A DNA stretch of 37,522 nt from a virus. How positions within the stretch are numbered: position 1 is the first letter of the stretch; every line of letters starts with the position of its first letter. The notes below the pieces were generated by a model. The model had not been told where the DNA came from and searched no databases. It was given only the letters and a program-made list of their open reading frames with translations. Made by a program: the position numbers and the translations under genes. The stretch lies in IMG/VR virus record IMGVR_UViG_3300009094_000040, positions 1 through 37,522 of that record, one strand, 5' to 3'. Positions 14,580-23,578 of this stretch are shown here, piece after piece.

Positions 14580-15039
14580 GCCTCAACCTACTGCGCTTCC
14601 TTTTGATTTAGGCGCTGCACAAAGGCGACGGAGTTTATTGCAGGGCCGTATGAACATGCGGTCTGATTATCGACGTAATGTTCAGGACGCTAATAGGTAT
14701 ACGACTAATGCCATTCGGGACATTAATCAAGAGGCACCTAATGTTTATCGTAGTATTTTAAATAATGCTGCGGGACGAGGAATGGCATTCTCCTCAGGTT
14801 ATGGTTACAATTACGGTCAAGCAGCGAATCAAATGGCTAATCAGAAGGCTAACCTTACTTCTGAATTAGGGATTAATTTAGACCGTATGCGTGAAGATAA
14901 AGAACGTGCTATGGCTAATTATCAGTATCAGCTGTCTAATGTGATGCAGGGACAAGCGCAAGGCGCTGAGAGAAATGCTGGTAATTTAGGTTTTGGTCGA
15001 GGAAAGCTTACAAAGAAGAAGAAAAATAGGCGGCCATAA
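14524..15039 (+). CDS. basic internal virion protein candidate
   Basis: A 171-aa protein with a Lys/Pro/Arg-rich N-terminus (KRKPRKPPKNPGPPKPQP) and a very basic C-terminus (GRGKLTKKKKNRRP). The middle (about 45-150) is helical, Asn/Gln/Ala-rich, and similar to small ejection proteins. The basic ends could bind DNA. The stop overlaps the next ATG (TAATG). Assignment to the ejected protein set is from context. Confidence 0.58.
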   Translation: MPEIKRKPRKPPKNPGPPKPQPTALPFDLGAAQRRRSLLQGRMNMRSDYRRNVQDANRYTTNAIRDINQEAPNVYRSILNNAAGRGMAFSSGYGYNYGQAANQMANQKANLTSELGINLDRMREDKERAMANYQYQLSNVMQGQAQGAERNAGNLGFGRGKLTKKKKNRRP

Positions 15040-16889
15040 TGTATCCAGTAAATCCAGGCGGTGGCGGATTAAATCGTCGTCGAGGATTGCATACTTCACG
15101 AAAGATTAGGCGTGTTCAGCGTTTAGTCCGTAGCGGTGCATCTAATCGACAGATTACTCGTGCCACGAGGCGTGCTGTGAACGCTATTAATACTTCACAG
15201 GCACGAGGTACTTATGGACGTCAACAGAAACGGTCTACGCATCGTTTAGTTAAAAGACTGAACCGTAGTAATAACTTCTACGCTCGACAGTCAGCTAAGC
15301 GAGTTTCTTCTGCGCGCCGTAATACTAAGCCTCATTATGGTGGTATTGGTAGCGGAGTAGGTTTAGGCGGAAACGCTGTTGGTCAGGGCGGTTCTAAAGG
15401 ACATGGCACTAAGCCAAAGAAAAAGAACCCTCCTACTCATAATCGGCCGCCTCCGAAATTAGGTTCTCCGCATCACCAAGGGCCAGGAACACCAGGGCGA
15501 CCTCATCGCAAGCCTGACCGGCCAAAGCTCAAGAAGAGGCACCATCCCAAGGGCAAAGGTCCAGGCAAGGGACCAGGTAAAGGGAAGCCTAAAAAGCAGG
15601 ATATTAAACTTGGCAAGCCCGGTAAGCGTTTAGCGCGTAAGATTACGAATATCACTGAGAATCGTTATCTCCGTGCTAATGAGCAGAACGTTAAAAAGGA
15701 AGTTGCAGACTTTCGTAAGCGACGTAAGTATATCGTTAAGCATACGAAGAGTCCTAAGCGAGAGAAAAAACTAGTTCAAATTGCTCGTAAGAACATGATG
15801 AAAGATGTTCGAGAGCGAGGTACTGGTGCGGGTAAATTATATCGTAAAGCTGGTTTAGCTGTTAGTGCTGAACTTGATCCGCAGCTTAAGGCTCTTACGC
15901 ACCGCGTTAAGCAGACTCGAAAAGAAAGGAAGCGTACGCTTCAAGACTTAAAGGGTCTATACGAACGTGCAGGAGCACAGAACGAGAGTAATACAGAACG
16001 TATTGATACTCGTGGTGCTAATGCTCTTGAAGATACTCGTAATGCTTATGAGCGGATTAAAGAGAATCTTGGCAGTAATTATGGTAGTGCGACCCAAGAT
16101 GTTAAAGACGAATTATCTCGCCTAGGTATTAGTGGAGTTACTGACGCTGCTACTTCCGGTTTATCCCGAGACGAAAAATACGCTCTTAGTCAAGCTAATC
16201 TTTCTCAGGCTGAAAGCTCATCAGCACAGCGAGAGAATACTCAGGGCTTTGATCAATTAATGGCTTTGATTGGTGGAGAATTACAAGCTCAGGGATTAGG
16301 AGCTCGTACTACTGCACGTCAGAAGTTTACTGATGAGATTATGTCTCTCAGGGATCAGAGGTCTGCATTAGGGGCTACTCGACTCGGTAAAATTAGCACT
16401 GCTGTTACTGCTTTACAGGCGGCTAATAGGGCTGCCAAGAGTCAAGCAATTCAGGATCGTTTAGCTTCTAGGTTAGCTAATCGAGAGTTCGGTCTTGACG
16501 TTGCTAAATTCAAGCAGGACACTCGAACTCAGCGATTCCAAAACAAATTGGACCTCAAAAAGTTCGGTTTGGATAAAGCTAAGTTCATGGCTGACCAGCT
16601 TGATAATAAGCCTAAGAGGAAGAAGCCGCGAGGTTACTCTAATTCTCGAACCGGAGCGGTTGATTATTTGAAGGATCGTGGTCTTAAGGGCGGTGGAGTT
16701 GACCTTTACATTAGGGTTGAAGAGGCAGCTAATAACATCGCCTCTGCTGGTGGTTGGGCTAATCTTCCTCAGCGTAAAGACAACCACATGATTAAGTATC
16801 TTATGACTCACACGAACCTTAAGACTGCGCCTTTGAAGTTGAAGCTTGCAATTAAACAGGCATTACAGATTGAGTGGGGCTTAATTTAA
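15039..16889 (+). CDS. basic internal virion protein with coiled coils
   Basis: A 616-aa protein. Residues 1-100 are Arg-rich, about 105-195 are a low-complexity Gly/Pro/Lys/His stretch (GKGPGKGPGKGKPKK), and about 200-480 are long charged helices with coiled-coil potential. The C-terminal 90 residues look globular (VDLYIRVEEAANNIASAGGW, then ANLPQRKDN). Disordered basic head plus long helices suits an internal, DNA-contacting virion protein ejected into the cell. No enzymatic motif is seen. Confidence 0.62.
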   Translation: MYPVNPGGGGLNRRRGLHTSRKIRRVQRLVRSGASNRQITRATRRAVNAINTSQARGTYGRQQKRSTHRLVKRLNRSNNFYARQSAKRVSSARRNTKPHYGGIGSGVGLGGNAVGQGGSKGHGTKPKKKNPPTHNRPPPKLGSPHHQGPGTPGRPHRKPDRPKLKKRHHPKGKGPGKGPGKGKPKKQDIKLGKPGKRLARKITNITENRYLRANEQNVKKEVADFRKRRKYIVKHTKSPKREKKLVQIARKNMMKDVRERGTGAGKLYRKAGLAVSAELDPQLKALTHRVKQTRKERKRTLQDLKGLYERAGAQNESNTERIDTRGANALEDTRNAYERIKENLGSNYGSATQDVKDELSRLGISGVTDAATSGLSRDEKYALSQANLSQAESSSAQRENTQGFDQLMALIGGELQAQGLGARTTARQKFTDEIMSLRDQRSALGATRLGKISTAVTALQAANRAAKSQAIQDRLASRLANREFGLDVAKFKQDTRTQRFQNKLDLKKFGLDKAKFMADQLDNKPKRKKPRGYSNSRTGAVDYLKDRGLKGGGVDLYIRVEEAANNIASAGGWANLPQRKDNHMIKYLMTHTNLKTAPLKLKLAIKQALQIEWGLI

Positions 16890-16890
16890 A

Positions 16891-19800
16891 ATGGCTAAGG
16901 GTAGGAACTCTTACGCTAGGAAGCTGCGTAAGCGGCATCCTACGCGCAGGCGTACCTCAAGTCCTAGCCCTAATTTCTACGATCCAGGGCTTAACCTATT
17001 CATGCAGTATTTAATGAATAGGGAGTCTCATCCTGCCCCAAAGCCATTAGCTAAGTTTAACGTTCCTTACAGCTTTATGAATTCTGACCTTCCTCCAAAA
17101 TGGGCGATTGCTCAGAACGATGCTGAGAATAATGACCAGAGTGGATTCTGGACTAGTTCTCCTATTCAGTGGACGGTGGATAAACTCTCTCGTCCTCTTT
17201 ACGCTGTTGCCGAAGGTTCTAAAGATTTCAGTGAACAATTCACTGACGTCATTAGAGGTGGCAGTCTAAGTAATCAGCTTAGGGACGTTGGAGATATGTT
17301 CCGGGCAGGTGGAGCCGGAGCATGGCAAGGTTTTAGTGGAAAAGAACACACTACCTTTGGAGAAGTTCTTCGGAACACGCAAGCTAATCCCGTTTCTGCT
17401 GGATTCGGAATTGGTGTTAAAAAAGCTACGGGTGTTAATGTACCTGGAACTACTCCTGAATGGTGGAGGAAGCATAATAAGACAACCGCTGCTGTAGGTC
17501 TGACTGGCGATATTTTGCTTGACCCTACTACTTATATTGGTGTTGGTCTTGTAGGTAAAATGGGTACTGGCGCTCGTATCTTTAAGGATGCTAAGTCAGT
17601 AGAAGCAGCTGTTACTCGGCAAAATAGACTGGTTGATAACCTTCTTAAAACCGGTGTTATGTCGGATGAGCAAGCACGTAAGATTAAAGACCTATTAACC
17701 GCTAATAAGTTCCGTCAAGGATTCCAGAAGGCTAAGGGAGCGCAGGCTAAAGAGGGAGAAGCTGCTGACTTAATTCGACACATCGCCAATGATAAAGGTC
17801 GCTTTGCTGCTAATAGAGTATTTAGTGATACCTTAACTAATATTCAGAAACTGCCTAAGTCCTCTATTCAGGACCGTAATTACCGGTTTATGAGTCCTAA
17901 GGTTATGGCAGGAGAAGCTGCTACTAAAGCTGGTGATGAAGCTGTTGAATTAACGATTAAAGAGGCTCTGGATAATTACCGTACCATTGTTGAAGCCAAT
18001 TACAAACAGACTCTTGGTATTGGTACGAGGAAAGTCCGATTCCCCATTTTGCCTTCTAAGACACTTGAAGGTTTACAGAAGATTGCTCAAATTAAGCCTA
18101 TTGAGCAAGGTCTTGACATCACTCAAAAGTATTTGCGTAACTCCCATAAAATTGTGGAGGACGTATATCGCACTAAAGTTGAGGCGATGCATTTAGGCCG
18201 TTCTACTACTTATATGGCTGGTCGTTATATTGACGACACCTTTAAGCATGTAAAGGACGGTAGTGCTATCCGTAAAATGACGCGAGAGGATCGCGTTGCA
18301 GAATGGATGTTAGGACTTCGCAGAGATTCGGGACAGCTTTTAGTTAAAGCTCCAGGGTCTAATGTGGAACAAGTAGCTTCGGACGTATTTAGTGCTCACG
18401 TTGATATGCTTTCTCAGCGGGTTACAGGTTTATTAGGAGAGCTTCCTTATTCTCCTGCTGAGCTTAATAGGATGCTGCCTCCTGGTTTGCCTCCTATTTT
18501 TGGTAAGCGTAAGATGAAGGAGATTGGGCTAGAACTTGGTTTAATTAATCCTAAGACTGGTAAAGTTCTTAAAGGAAAGAAAGCTGAATTACAGAAAGCT
18601 TTCCAAGAGCAGGATTGGTTCCGTTCTTCTTTACTGCGCGTAGCTAAAGACTCCAACATTAAGGGTATGAAGGATGGAGCACACTCTTTATGGATCGCTA
18701 CTGCTGCTGTAGAGCACGCTGCTGCACGTCGTCAATTACTTGATAATCTGACGGCTTCATTTGGTTTTTCTCGAGAATTATCTTCTGTTGATGAAGCAGG
18801 ACGAATTCTTGTGAATGACTTAGTGAAGAAACGCGGTTGGGTTGAAGCTAAGGGTGTTAAAGAATTAGAGGATGTTGTCTTTAATCCAGAAGTTGCCGAA
18901 GGCATCTCTAAGATGCTTAAGACAATGGAGGATCAGAGGGAATGGTCTAACTTCACTAAATTCTTGAACCGTATTACAGGACCCTGGAAATTCCTAGTTA
19001 CACAGCCTAATCCTGGTTACCATATTCGTAACCTTATGGGAGACGCTTTTATTAACTGGATTGATGGTGCTATTAATCCGGCTGATTACCGAGCGGCTGC
19101 TAGGTTATTAGGTTGGCGCTTTCATGGGATGGAAAAATTCGAGGGTTTTGCGGACGGTTCTGATCCGCTGTTACGCATGGCTGGTGACCCTCTTAAGAAC
19201 GCTTTAAAGATTCAGAACAAACCTTTAATTCGGAATACTGCTAATCTTCGTGACGCAGAAGGACAGGTTAAGAAATACATTCTTGACTCTGAAATCTATG
19301 CTGGAATGAACAAGCACGGTATTCGTCAGAACTTTGCTGTGTCTCAATTCGGTGAACTAGAGTCAGCTGTTAATACTTTCGAGACTGCTTTCTCAGGGGT
19401 TACTCGAAAGATGGGAGAGCCGTTTAGGCGTATTTCTGAATGGCGCGAAGATTATATGCGTATGGCTCACTTTATGCATTTACTTCGTTCTAATCCCAGT
19501 AAAGCTAAATCTCTTGATGAGGCTATGCAATGGGCCGCTGATAGAGTTAGGATGACTCACTTTGATTACACGGACTTCACCAAATTTGAACAGCAGTATT
19601 TGTCCAACGTGTTTCCCTTCTATAAGTGGACAAGAAAAGCCTTACCCCTTATGTCTCGGTTCATGTTCGAGCATCCAGGGAAGGTTATCATTCCGGAGAA
19701 AATTACCCGAAACCTCAGTGGGGCATTTGGATATTGGCCTACAGAAGATGATCCGCTGCCAGGATTAGATAATCAATTAGTACCTGACTGGTTAAAGGCC

Positions 19801-20286
19801 GGCGGTTACTTACCGATGTATAACACTCCTGGTACTGGTAATCCGATGTTCGCTCGCTACCCCTCGCCATTTAGTGACATTCTCGCCTTCCAGGGTGGAG
19901 ATTTTGCTGCCGGAGGACGTGGAATTGCGGACTCCTTTATCTCACAGTCTAACCCTGCAATTAGAATTCCGGCAGAATTAATGATGGGTCACCAGTCAAT
20001 GTTTGCTGGTGAAAATGTACCTTTGCCTGGTCCGGTTGAGTACACTGCTAACCAATTACCTGTTCCATTTATGCGACAGATTCTTGGAGCTACTGGTGCA
20101 TTTAATGAGGGTGAAGGTAACTTGGGTCCGGCTGCAACTAACTTGACTGGTATGTATTCTCGTGAATTAACGGAACGCGATATGCGTAATGAGCTTTTGC
20201 GTCAGCTGTTTGAGGAAGATTTAACAACCGAAGAGAACGCTCGAATTAGGCAGATTCTTAAGTATCGTTTCGGAGTTGAATACTAA
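16891..20286 (+). CDS. large internal virion (ejection) protein
   Basis: The largest gene in the window, 1131 aa. The N-terminus is Arg/Lys-rich (ARKLRKRHPTRRR). Small hydrophobic or Gly/Ala stretches at about 150-230 may contact membranes. The rest is mostly helical, with a conserved-looking block at about 690-730 (PNPGYHIRNLMGDAFINWID) and another at about 895-930 (SNVFPFYKWTRKALPLMSRF). Its size and place before the wall hydrolases match the large core proteins that podoviruses eject to extend the channel through the envelope. No nuclease or polymerase motif was found. Confidence 0.68.
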   Translation: MAKGRNSYARKLRKRHPTRRRTSSPSPNFYDPGLNLFMQYLMNRESHPAPKPLAKFNVPYSFMNSDLPPKWAIAQNDAENNDQSGFWTSSPIQWTVDKLSRPLYAVAEGSKDFSEQFTDVIRGGSLSNQLRDVGDMFRAGGAGAWQGFSGKEHTTFGEVLRNTQANPVSAGFGIGVKKATGVNVPGTTPEWWRKHNKTTAAVGLTGDILLDPTTYIGVGLVGKMGTGARIFKDAKSVEAAVTRQNRLVDNLLKTGVMSDEQARKIKDLLTANKFRQGFQKAKGAQAKEGEAADLIRHIANDKGRFAANRVFSDTLTNIQKLPKSSIQDRNYRFMSPKVMAGEAATKAGDEAVELTIKEALDNYRTIVEANYKQTLGIGTRKVRFPILPSKTLEGLQKIAQIKPIEQGLDITQKYLRNSHKIVEDVYRTKVEAMHLGRSTTYMAGRYIDDTFKHVKDGSAIRKMTREDRVAEWMLGLRRDSGQLLVKAPGSNVEQVASDVFSAHVDMLSQRVTGLLGELPYSPAELNRMLPPGLPPIFGKRKMKEIGLELGLINPKTGKVLKGKKAELQKAFQEQDWFRSSLLRVAKDSNIKGMKDGAHSLWIATAAVEHAAARRQLLDNLTASFGFSRELSSVDEAGRILVNDLVKKRGWVEAKGVKELEDVVFNPEVAEGISKMLKTMEDQREWSNFTKFLNRITGPWKFLVTQPNPGYHIRNLMGDAFINWIDGAINPADYRAAARLLGWRFHGMEKFEGFADGSDPLLRMAGDPLKNALKIQNKPLIRNTANLRDAEGQVKKYILDSEIYAGMNKHGIRQNFAVSQFGELESAVNTFETAFSGVTRKMGEPFRRISEWREDYMRMAHFMHLLRSNPSKAKSLDEAMQWAADRVRMTHFDYTDFTKFEQQYLSNVFPFYKWTRKALPLMSRFMFEHPGKVIIPEKITRNLSGAFGYWPTEDDPLPGLDNQLVPDWLKAGGYLPMYNTPGTGNPMFARYPSPFSDILAFQGGDFAAGGRGIADSFISQSNPAIRIPAELMMGHQSMFAGENVPLPGPVEYTANQLPVPFMRQILGATGAFNEGEGNLGPAATNLTGMYSRELTERDMRNELLRQLFEEDLTTEENARIRQILKYRFGVEY

Positions 20287-20888
20287 TGGCTTACGGCTCT
20301 GAAATTGAAAAGATTGCGCGTCAAAGCGTTGCTTCCTCACAATCTAGTATGGATGCGACCGGGCGTCTCATTAAAATGTATATGAACGCTCGCGCATCAC
20401 AGAGTGCTGGATTTGGTGGCGGAGGGGGAGGAAAATTCGGAGGACCCCCTGTAGGGATGGGTAAGAGTCTCGGTAAAATTGGTCATGCTCGTGGAGCGGT
20501 TGGACCTATTAGGCCAAACGCTAAAATTGTTACTATTAGGGATGGTCAAGGCCATTCGGTTCAAGTCAATAAGACGGTGGCAGATGACTTCAAACGATTC
20601 TTACGAGCCCTTAAGAAAACGGGTTACGATATTGACTCTATTGGCGGCTATGCCAATAGGAATATTGCTGGGACTAGCACTCGCAGTCTACATTCGTACG
20701 GTTTAGCTATTGACATTAACCCGTCCTCTAACCCAGTCTATTATGGTTCTCGACGTGGAATGCACGAAAATCTTCCGCGTGGAATTGGACGACTAGCTAA
20801 GCGTTACGGAATTACCTGGGGCGGTAATTGGCACGGAAGTAAGAAGGACCCCATGCACTTCTCCTTCCCATTCTTCGGGACTAAATAA
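20286..20888 (+). CDS. virion-associated M15-type peptidase
   Basis: A 200-aa protein. A Gly-rich linker (about 42-60) leads to a zinc peptidase domain from about 80. The M15 (VanY/endolysin) signature is SLHSYGLAIDIN with H136-x6-D143, plus the second metal histidine in DPMHF (H191). Such enzymes cut peptide cross-links of peptidoglycan. It lies between the large internal protein and an SLT-like gene, joined by TAATG overlaps, which suggests a virion enzyme that opens the wall during entry, although a role in lysis is also possible. Confidence 0.82.
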   Translation: MAYGSEIEKIARQSVASSQSSMDATGRLIKMYMNARASQSAGFGGGGGGKFGGPPVGMGKSLGKIGHARGAVGPIRPNAKIVTIRDGQGHSVQVNKTVADDFKRFLRALKKTGYDIDSIGGYANRNIAGTSTRSLHSYGLAIDINPSSNPVYYGSRRGMHENLPRGIGRLAKRYGITWGGNWHGSKKDPMHFSFPFFGTK

Positions 20889-21532
20889 TGGCCGAAGATT
20901 TTGATGCAGCGAGTGTTCGCTTCAATACTAATTATGGAGCGACTGGTTTACTTAAGGTTCTAAGTGACCAGCAAAAAGCTTCCGTTAAACGGCGTAAAGC
21001 CACTATGGGATTGCTTAGTTCTATTCAGAAAATGGATAGAATGTCAGCAGCAAGCAGTGGAAGTATGCGGGGTTTAGGTGGTGGTGGAGGACATAAAGGT
21101 GGTCCTAAACATCACGGTAAAATGCCACATAGCAATAACGCTCGTTTTGAAGCCTTTATGAAAGCTATCTCTGGACAGGAGTCTGGCGGTAATTATGGTG
21201 CTGTGAACTCTAGTTCAGGTGCCGCAGGTAAATACCAAATTATGCCAGGTAACTTCGTTGGGCCAGGTGGTTGGGATAAAGAAGCATTAGGACGAGACAT
21301 TAGACTCCGTTATTACATGCGTCACCCGAGGGCGCAAGAAAGAATTGCTCGCCATAAACTTAGGCAATACTTTCGCCAGTACGGAGCGCGCGGGGCTGCT
21401 CAGGCGTGGTATGGTGGACCTGGCGCAGTCGGTAATAACAATATTAGCGGTGGTAGTGGTTATCCCTCAACAGGCGGATATGCTGATAGTATTCTAGCAC
21501 AGATGCGCGCTATCATGAATAGACGGCGATAA
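20888..21532 (+). CDS. virion-associated lytic transglycosylase-like protein
   Basis: A 214-aa protein. A Gly/His-rich linker lies at about 60-82. The SLT/lysozyme-like domain follows, with the catalytic Glu in ISGQESGGNYGAVN (E98) and the GAAGKYQIMPGNF segment that lines the cleft. The C-terminus contains AAQAWYGGPGAV and a Gly/Ser region. It would cleave glycan strands. It resembles resuscitation-factor and transglycosylase domains found in tail proteins. Paired with the upstream peptidase, it would give a two-enzyme entry set. Confidence 0.78.
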   Translation: MAEDFDAASVRFNTNYGATGLLKVLSDQQKASVKRRKATMGLLSSIQKMDRMSAASSGSMRGLGGGGGHKGGPKHHGKMPHSNNARFEAFMKAISGQESGGNYGAVNSSSGAAGKYQIMPGNFVGPGGWDKEALGRDIRLRYYMRHPRAQERIARHKLRQYFRQYGARGAAQAWYGGPGAVGNNNISGGSGYPSTGGYADSILAQMRAIMNRRR

Positions 21533-21544
21533 GTAGGGTGGCTG

Positions 21545-21739
21545 GTGATAACTTCATGGAGAATCGTTTGCAGTTACATTCTAGTAATGGTCGGGGCCTT
21601 ACTAGGGGTTTATGAAACTGTATTCGGTCAACGAGACCCGGCAGTATACTTCTTCTGCACAGGAGCTTGGTCATTAGCCTTGGGACTTAAGGTTGACAAT
21701 GTTCTTAACAGAGATGAGACGAATGTCAAATCTGATTAA
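21545..21739 (+). CDS. small two-helix membrane protein (holin candidate)
   Basis: A 64-aa protein from a GTG start, with AGGGTGG upstream. It has two membrane segments at about 7-27 and 33-50 and a short charged tail (NRDETNVKSD). This is a typical holin or antiholin shape. It opens the lysis cassette, which ends with an endolysin and another two-helix protein (23055-23225). Confidence 0.62.
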   Translation: MITSWRIVCSYILVMVGALLGVYETVFGQRDPAVYFFCTGAWSLALGLKVDNVLNRDETNVKSD

Positions 21740-21833
21740 ACATAACCCTGCTACGAGTTTTGTTCTATTTGTAGTGTGGCCTGTTCTCTACACCCTTGCC
21801 GTCCTCACCGACCTAGGAATCATACATGCCTAA
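21723..21833 (+). CDS. 36-aa single-pass membrane peptide
   Basis: An ATG ORF overlapping the previous gene by 17 bp and the next by 8 bp. One membrane helix covers about residues 12-30 (SFVLFVVWPVLYTLAVL). Overlaps on both sides suggest coupled translation. It may assist the holin. The function is unknown. Confidence 0.55.
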   Translation: MSNLIKHNPATSFVLFVVWPVLYTLAVLTDLGIIHA

Positions 21834-22194
21834 CCGAGATAATCCATTATGGATTAATCGCAATCCCGGAATTACGGCGGTCATAGCCACCGTTGTAATA
21901 GGCTTTTTAATGATCAGTCCTTCGTATTATTTATGGCATACTGAAAATAGACAAACGAATGATATTGTTACATGTGCTATTAAATCTGTGGGTACAAGGG
22001 ATGAATCGTCTCAAACATATAGAGCAGCACTTGTAAAATTCTTTGCTGAATTTAGTTCATTTCTTAGGAATATTCAAGATCAAACTAGTGCGATACCTTT
22101 ATTGCAATCAAGTGAGAAAGCTAAGCATTCACTACAGGAGGTAGCTATTGTCGTAAACGCCAAAGATTTACAAGATTGTTTGGAGAAAGACTAA
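21826..22194 (+). CDS. membrane-anchored protein in lysis cassette
   Basis: A 122-aa protein. The N-terminus is charged, one membrane helix lies at about 15-38 (GITAVIATVVIGFLMISPSYYLW), and the rest is a soluble helical domain with Cys at 50 and 118 that could form a disulfide outside the membrane. The shape is reminiscent of tail-anchored lysis or spanin-like proteins, but no lipobox is seen. It lies 3 bp before the endolysin gene. Confidence 0.55.
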   Translation: MPNRDNPLWINRNPGITAVIATVVIGFLMISPSYYLWHTENRQTNDIVTCAIKSVGTRDESSQTYRAALVKFFAEFSSFLRNIQDQTSAIPLLQSSEKAKHSLQEVAIVVNAKDLQDCLEKD

Positions 22195-22197
22195 TAT

Positions 22198-23052
22198 ATG
22201 TTTACTAAATATAGAGTGAAAGGCCAACGTACTTTAGACGGCCGATATGATGTTCTTTACTTAGGTGACGACACTTCTGGACGTCCCCTTTTTATGAGTC
22301 GCCGTATGTGGGGGGCTTACTTAGCAACAATGGAGAAGCTACCTGACAGTCTGGCTAATGAGTTGGATATTGTCCAGGGTGCCTTTATGAAATACGCAGG
22401 TGGTGGAGCAGATGCCTCTGCGGGTTATCACGATCTAAGTTCCTGTATTGATACTCGAACTTGGGATATTGATTCAGCACAAGAGCGTAAAGTAATTATT
22501 GCTTCGCGTTCTGTAGGCTGGGCAGTTTGGAGACGAGATTCACAACACGGTGGGTTCGATGAACATATGCATTGGACTCTATTAGATGAATTTAAAGGTG
22601 TTGATGGTGGCGGCGCCGAACCATCAGGACCAGGTGCAGTATTTCAGTGGGGAAGTTATCGCAGAGGAAATGACGGATTAAGTCCTGAGCATACGGACTA
22701 TCATCCAAGGCCCCACCCTATTCCTGTATTCAATTTAAAGAAGTGGAAGGATAATCAGTTGCCTACGTTAGCGGAAATTTCAAATGCAGTTTGGGCTGAG
22801 AAAATTGGTCCTGAGGGTGACGTGGATGAAGCTCGTTCCAAGTTACAGGAAGCTTCTCAGCAGGCTGCTAATGCTACTGCTAAGGTGAACGCTTTAAGTG
22901 CGGAGTTTGAAGAGTTTCGTACTCGTGAGCTTGCTCGGGATAAAAACACTAAAGAGCGAGACGCGGCAGTAAAAGCGCAGTTAGACAGTATCACTGCTGC
23001 TCTCGTTAACATTGGCAATAGGCTAGATTCTATCGACAGTCAGGTGAGCTAA
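22198..23052 (+). CDS. endolysin, M15/hedgehog-like peptidase plus coiled coil
   Basis: A 284-aa protein. Residues about 55-135 carry the pattern of actinophage lysins: SAGYHDLSSCID (H78-x6-D85) and EHMHW (H123, H125) as zinc ligands. This indicates cleavage of peptide bonds in the wall. A Gly/Ala/Pro hinge (about 135-145) follows, then a linker with His/Pro and a long coiled coil from about 205 to the end, perhaps for oligomerisation or wall binding. No signal peptide is seen, so export would need a holin; small membrane proteins lie on both sides. Confidence 0.75.
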   Translation: MFTKYRVKGQRTLDGRYDVLYLGDDTSGRPLFMSRRMWGAYLATMEKLPDSLANELDIVQGAFMKYAGGGADASAGYHDLSSCIDTRTWDIDSAQERKVIIASRSVGWAVWRRDSQHGGFDEHMHWTLLDEFKGVDGGGAEPSGPGAVFQWGSYRRGNDGLSPEHTDYHPRPHPIPVFNLKKWKDNQLPTLAEISNAVWAEKIGPEGDVDEARSKLQEASQQAANATAKVNALSAEFEEFRTRELARDKNTKERDAAVKAQLDSITAALVNIGNRLDSIDSQVS

Positions 23053-23054
23053 TA

Positions 23055-23225
23055 ATGGCTATTCCGTGGAAAGCTGTGTTTGCTTTTATCGCTGCATTCT
23101 GTGTTTCTTTTTTAGCATTCGTTCAGGACAAAACTTCTTTTGATGACCTGACCGGATTCCAGTGGATGGTTGCCGTATTATCTTCCGTTGTTGTTGCTGG
23201 TGGAGTTTACGTCTTACCTAAATAG
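23055..23225 (+). CDS. holin-like protein, two membrane helices
   Basis: A 56-aa ORF that follows the endolysin after 2 bp. Membrane helices lie at about residues 7-22 (AVFAFIAAFCVSFLAF) and 36-54 (QWMVAVLSSVVVAGGVYV), joined by a polar loop (QDKTSFDDLTG). The layout matches two-helix holins found after lysins in actinophages. The gene is below the length cut-off of many gene callers. Confidence 0.7.
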   Translation: MAIPWKAVFAFIAAFCVSFLAFVQDKTSFDDLTGFQWMVAVLSSVVVAGGVYVLPK

Positions 23226-23246
23226 CAGTTCCCACTAACTGTGTGC

Positions 23247-23275
23247 TTGACTTCTATTAGAGGTTGTGACACACT
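23247..23275 (+). promoter_or_regulatory. whiB promoter, leaderless geometry
   Basis: TTGACT (23247-23252), a 17-bp spacer and CACACT (23270-23275, a weak -10). The ATG begins 6 bp later, the same gap as at 145, so a leaderless transcript is expected. A weak -10 box would suit an activated promoter. TGACACACT (23267-23275) is shared with the promoters at 110 and 32341. Confidence 0.45.
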
Positions 23276-23281
23276 CTAGGT

Positions 23282-23578
23282 ATGGCAGGGGAATGGAAGC
23301 TACTAAGTCAATGCAGCAGTTATGCTGAATGGCTTGCTGATGAGTTAGACGACCGGCGTCTAGCTTATCAAATGGTAGATGAAATGCTCTTCCACAAGAA
23401 TTATGGTGGAGCACGGTATCTTTGCGATGACTGTCCCGTCAAAGATATTTGCATTCGTACTGCCTATCAATTAAAGGAGAAGGGGTGGTGGGGAATTAGT
23501 GAGAGGGCGCGGAAGCGTCAACAGTCCTATCATCAGCAACCAGCTCTATTAGCGTCTCAGCTAAAAATTGCTGGATAA
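23282..23578 (+). CDS. whiB: WhiB-family Fe-S transcription regulator
   Basis: A 98-aa protein with the four cluster cysteines C11, C48, C51 and C57 (CDDCPVKDIC) and the turn GWWGIS (68-73), followed by a basic DNA-binding tail (ERARKRQQ). WhiB-like proteins are confined to actinobacteria and their phages, where they bind the main sigma factor and alter transcription. It is the last gene of the left arm, alone behind its own promoter, so it may act early on host transcription or switch phage programmes. Its last 83 bp overlap the convergent gene ending at 23496. Confidence 0.92.
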   Translation: MAGEWKLLSQCSSYAEWLADELDDRRLAYQMVDEMLFHKNYGGARYLCDDCPVKDICIRTAYQLKEKGWWGISERARKRQQSYHQQPALLASQLKIAG

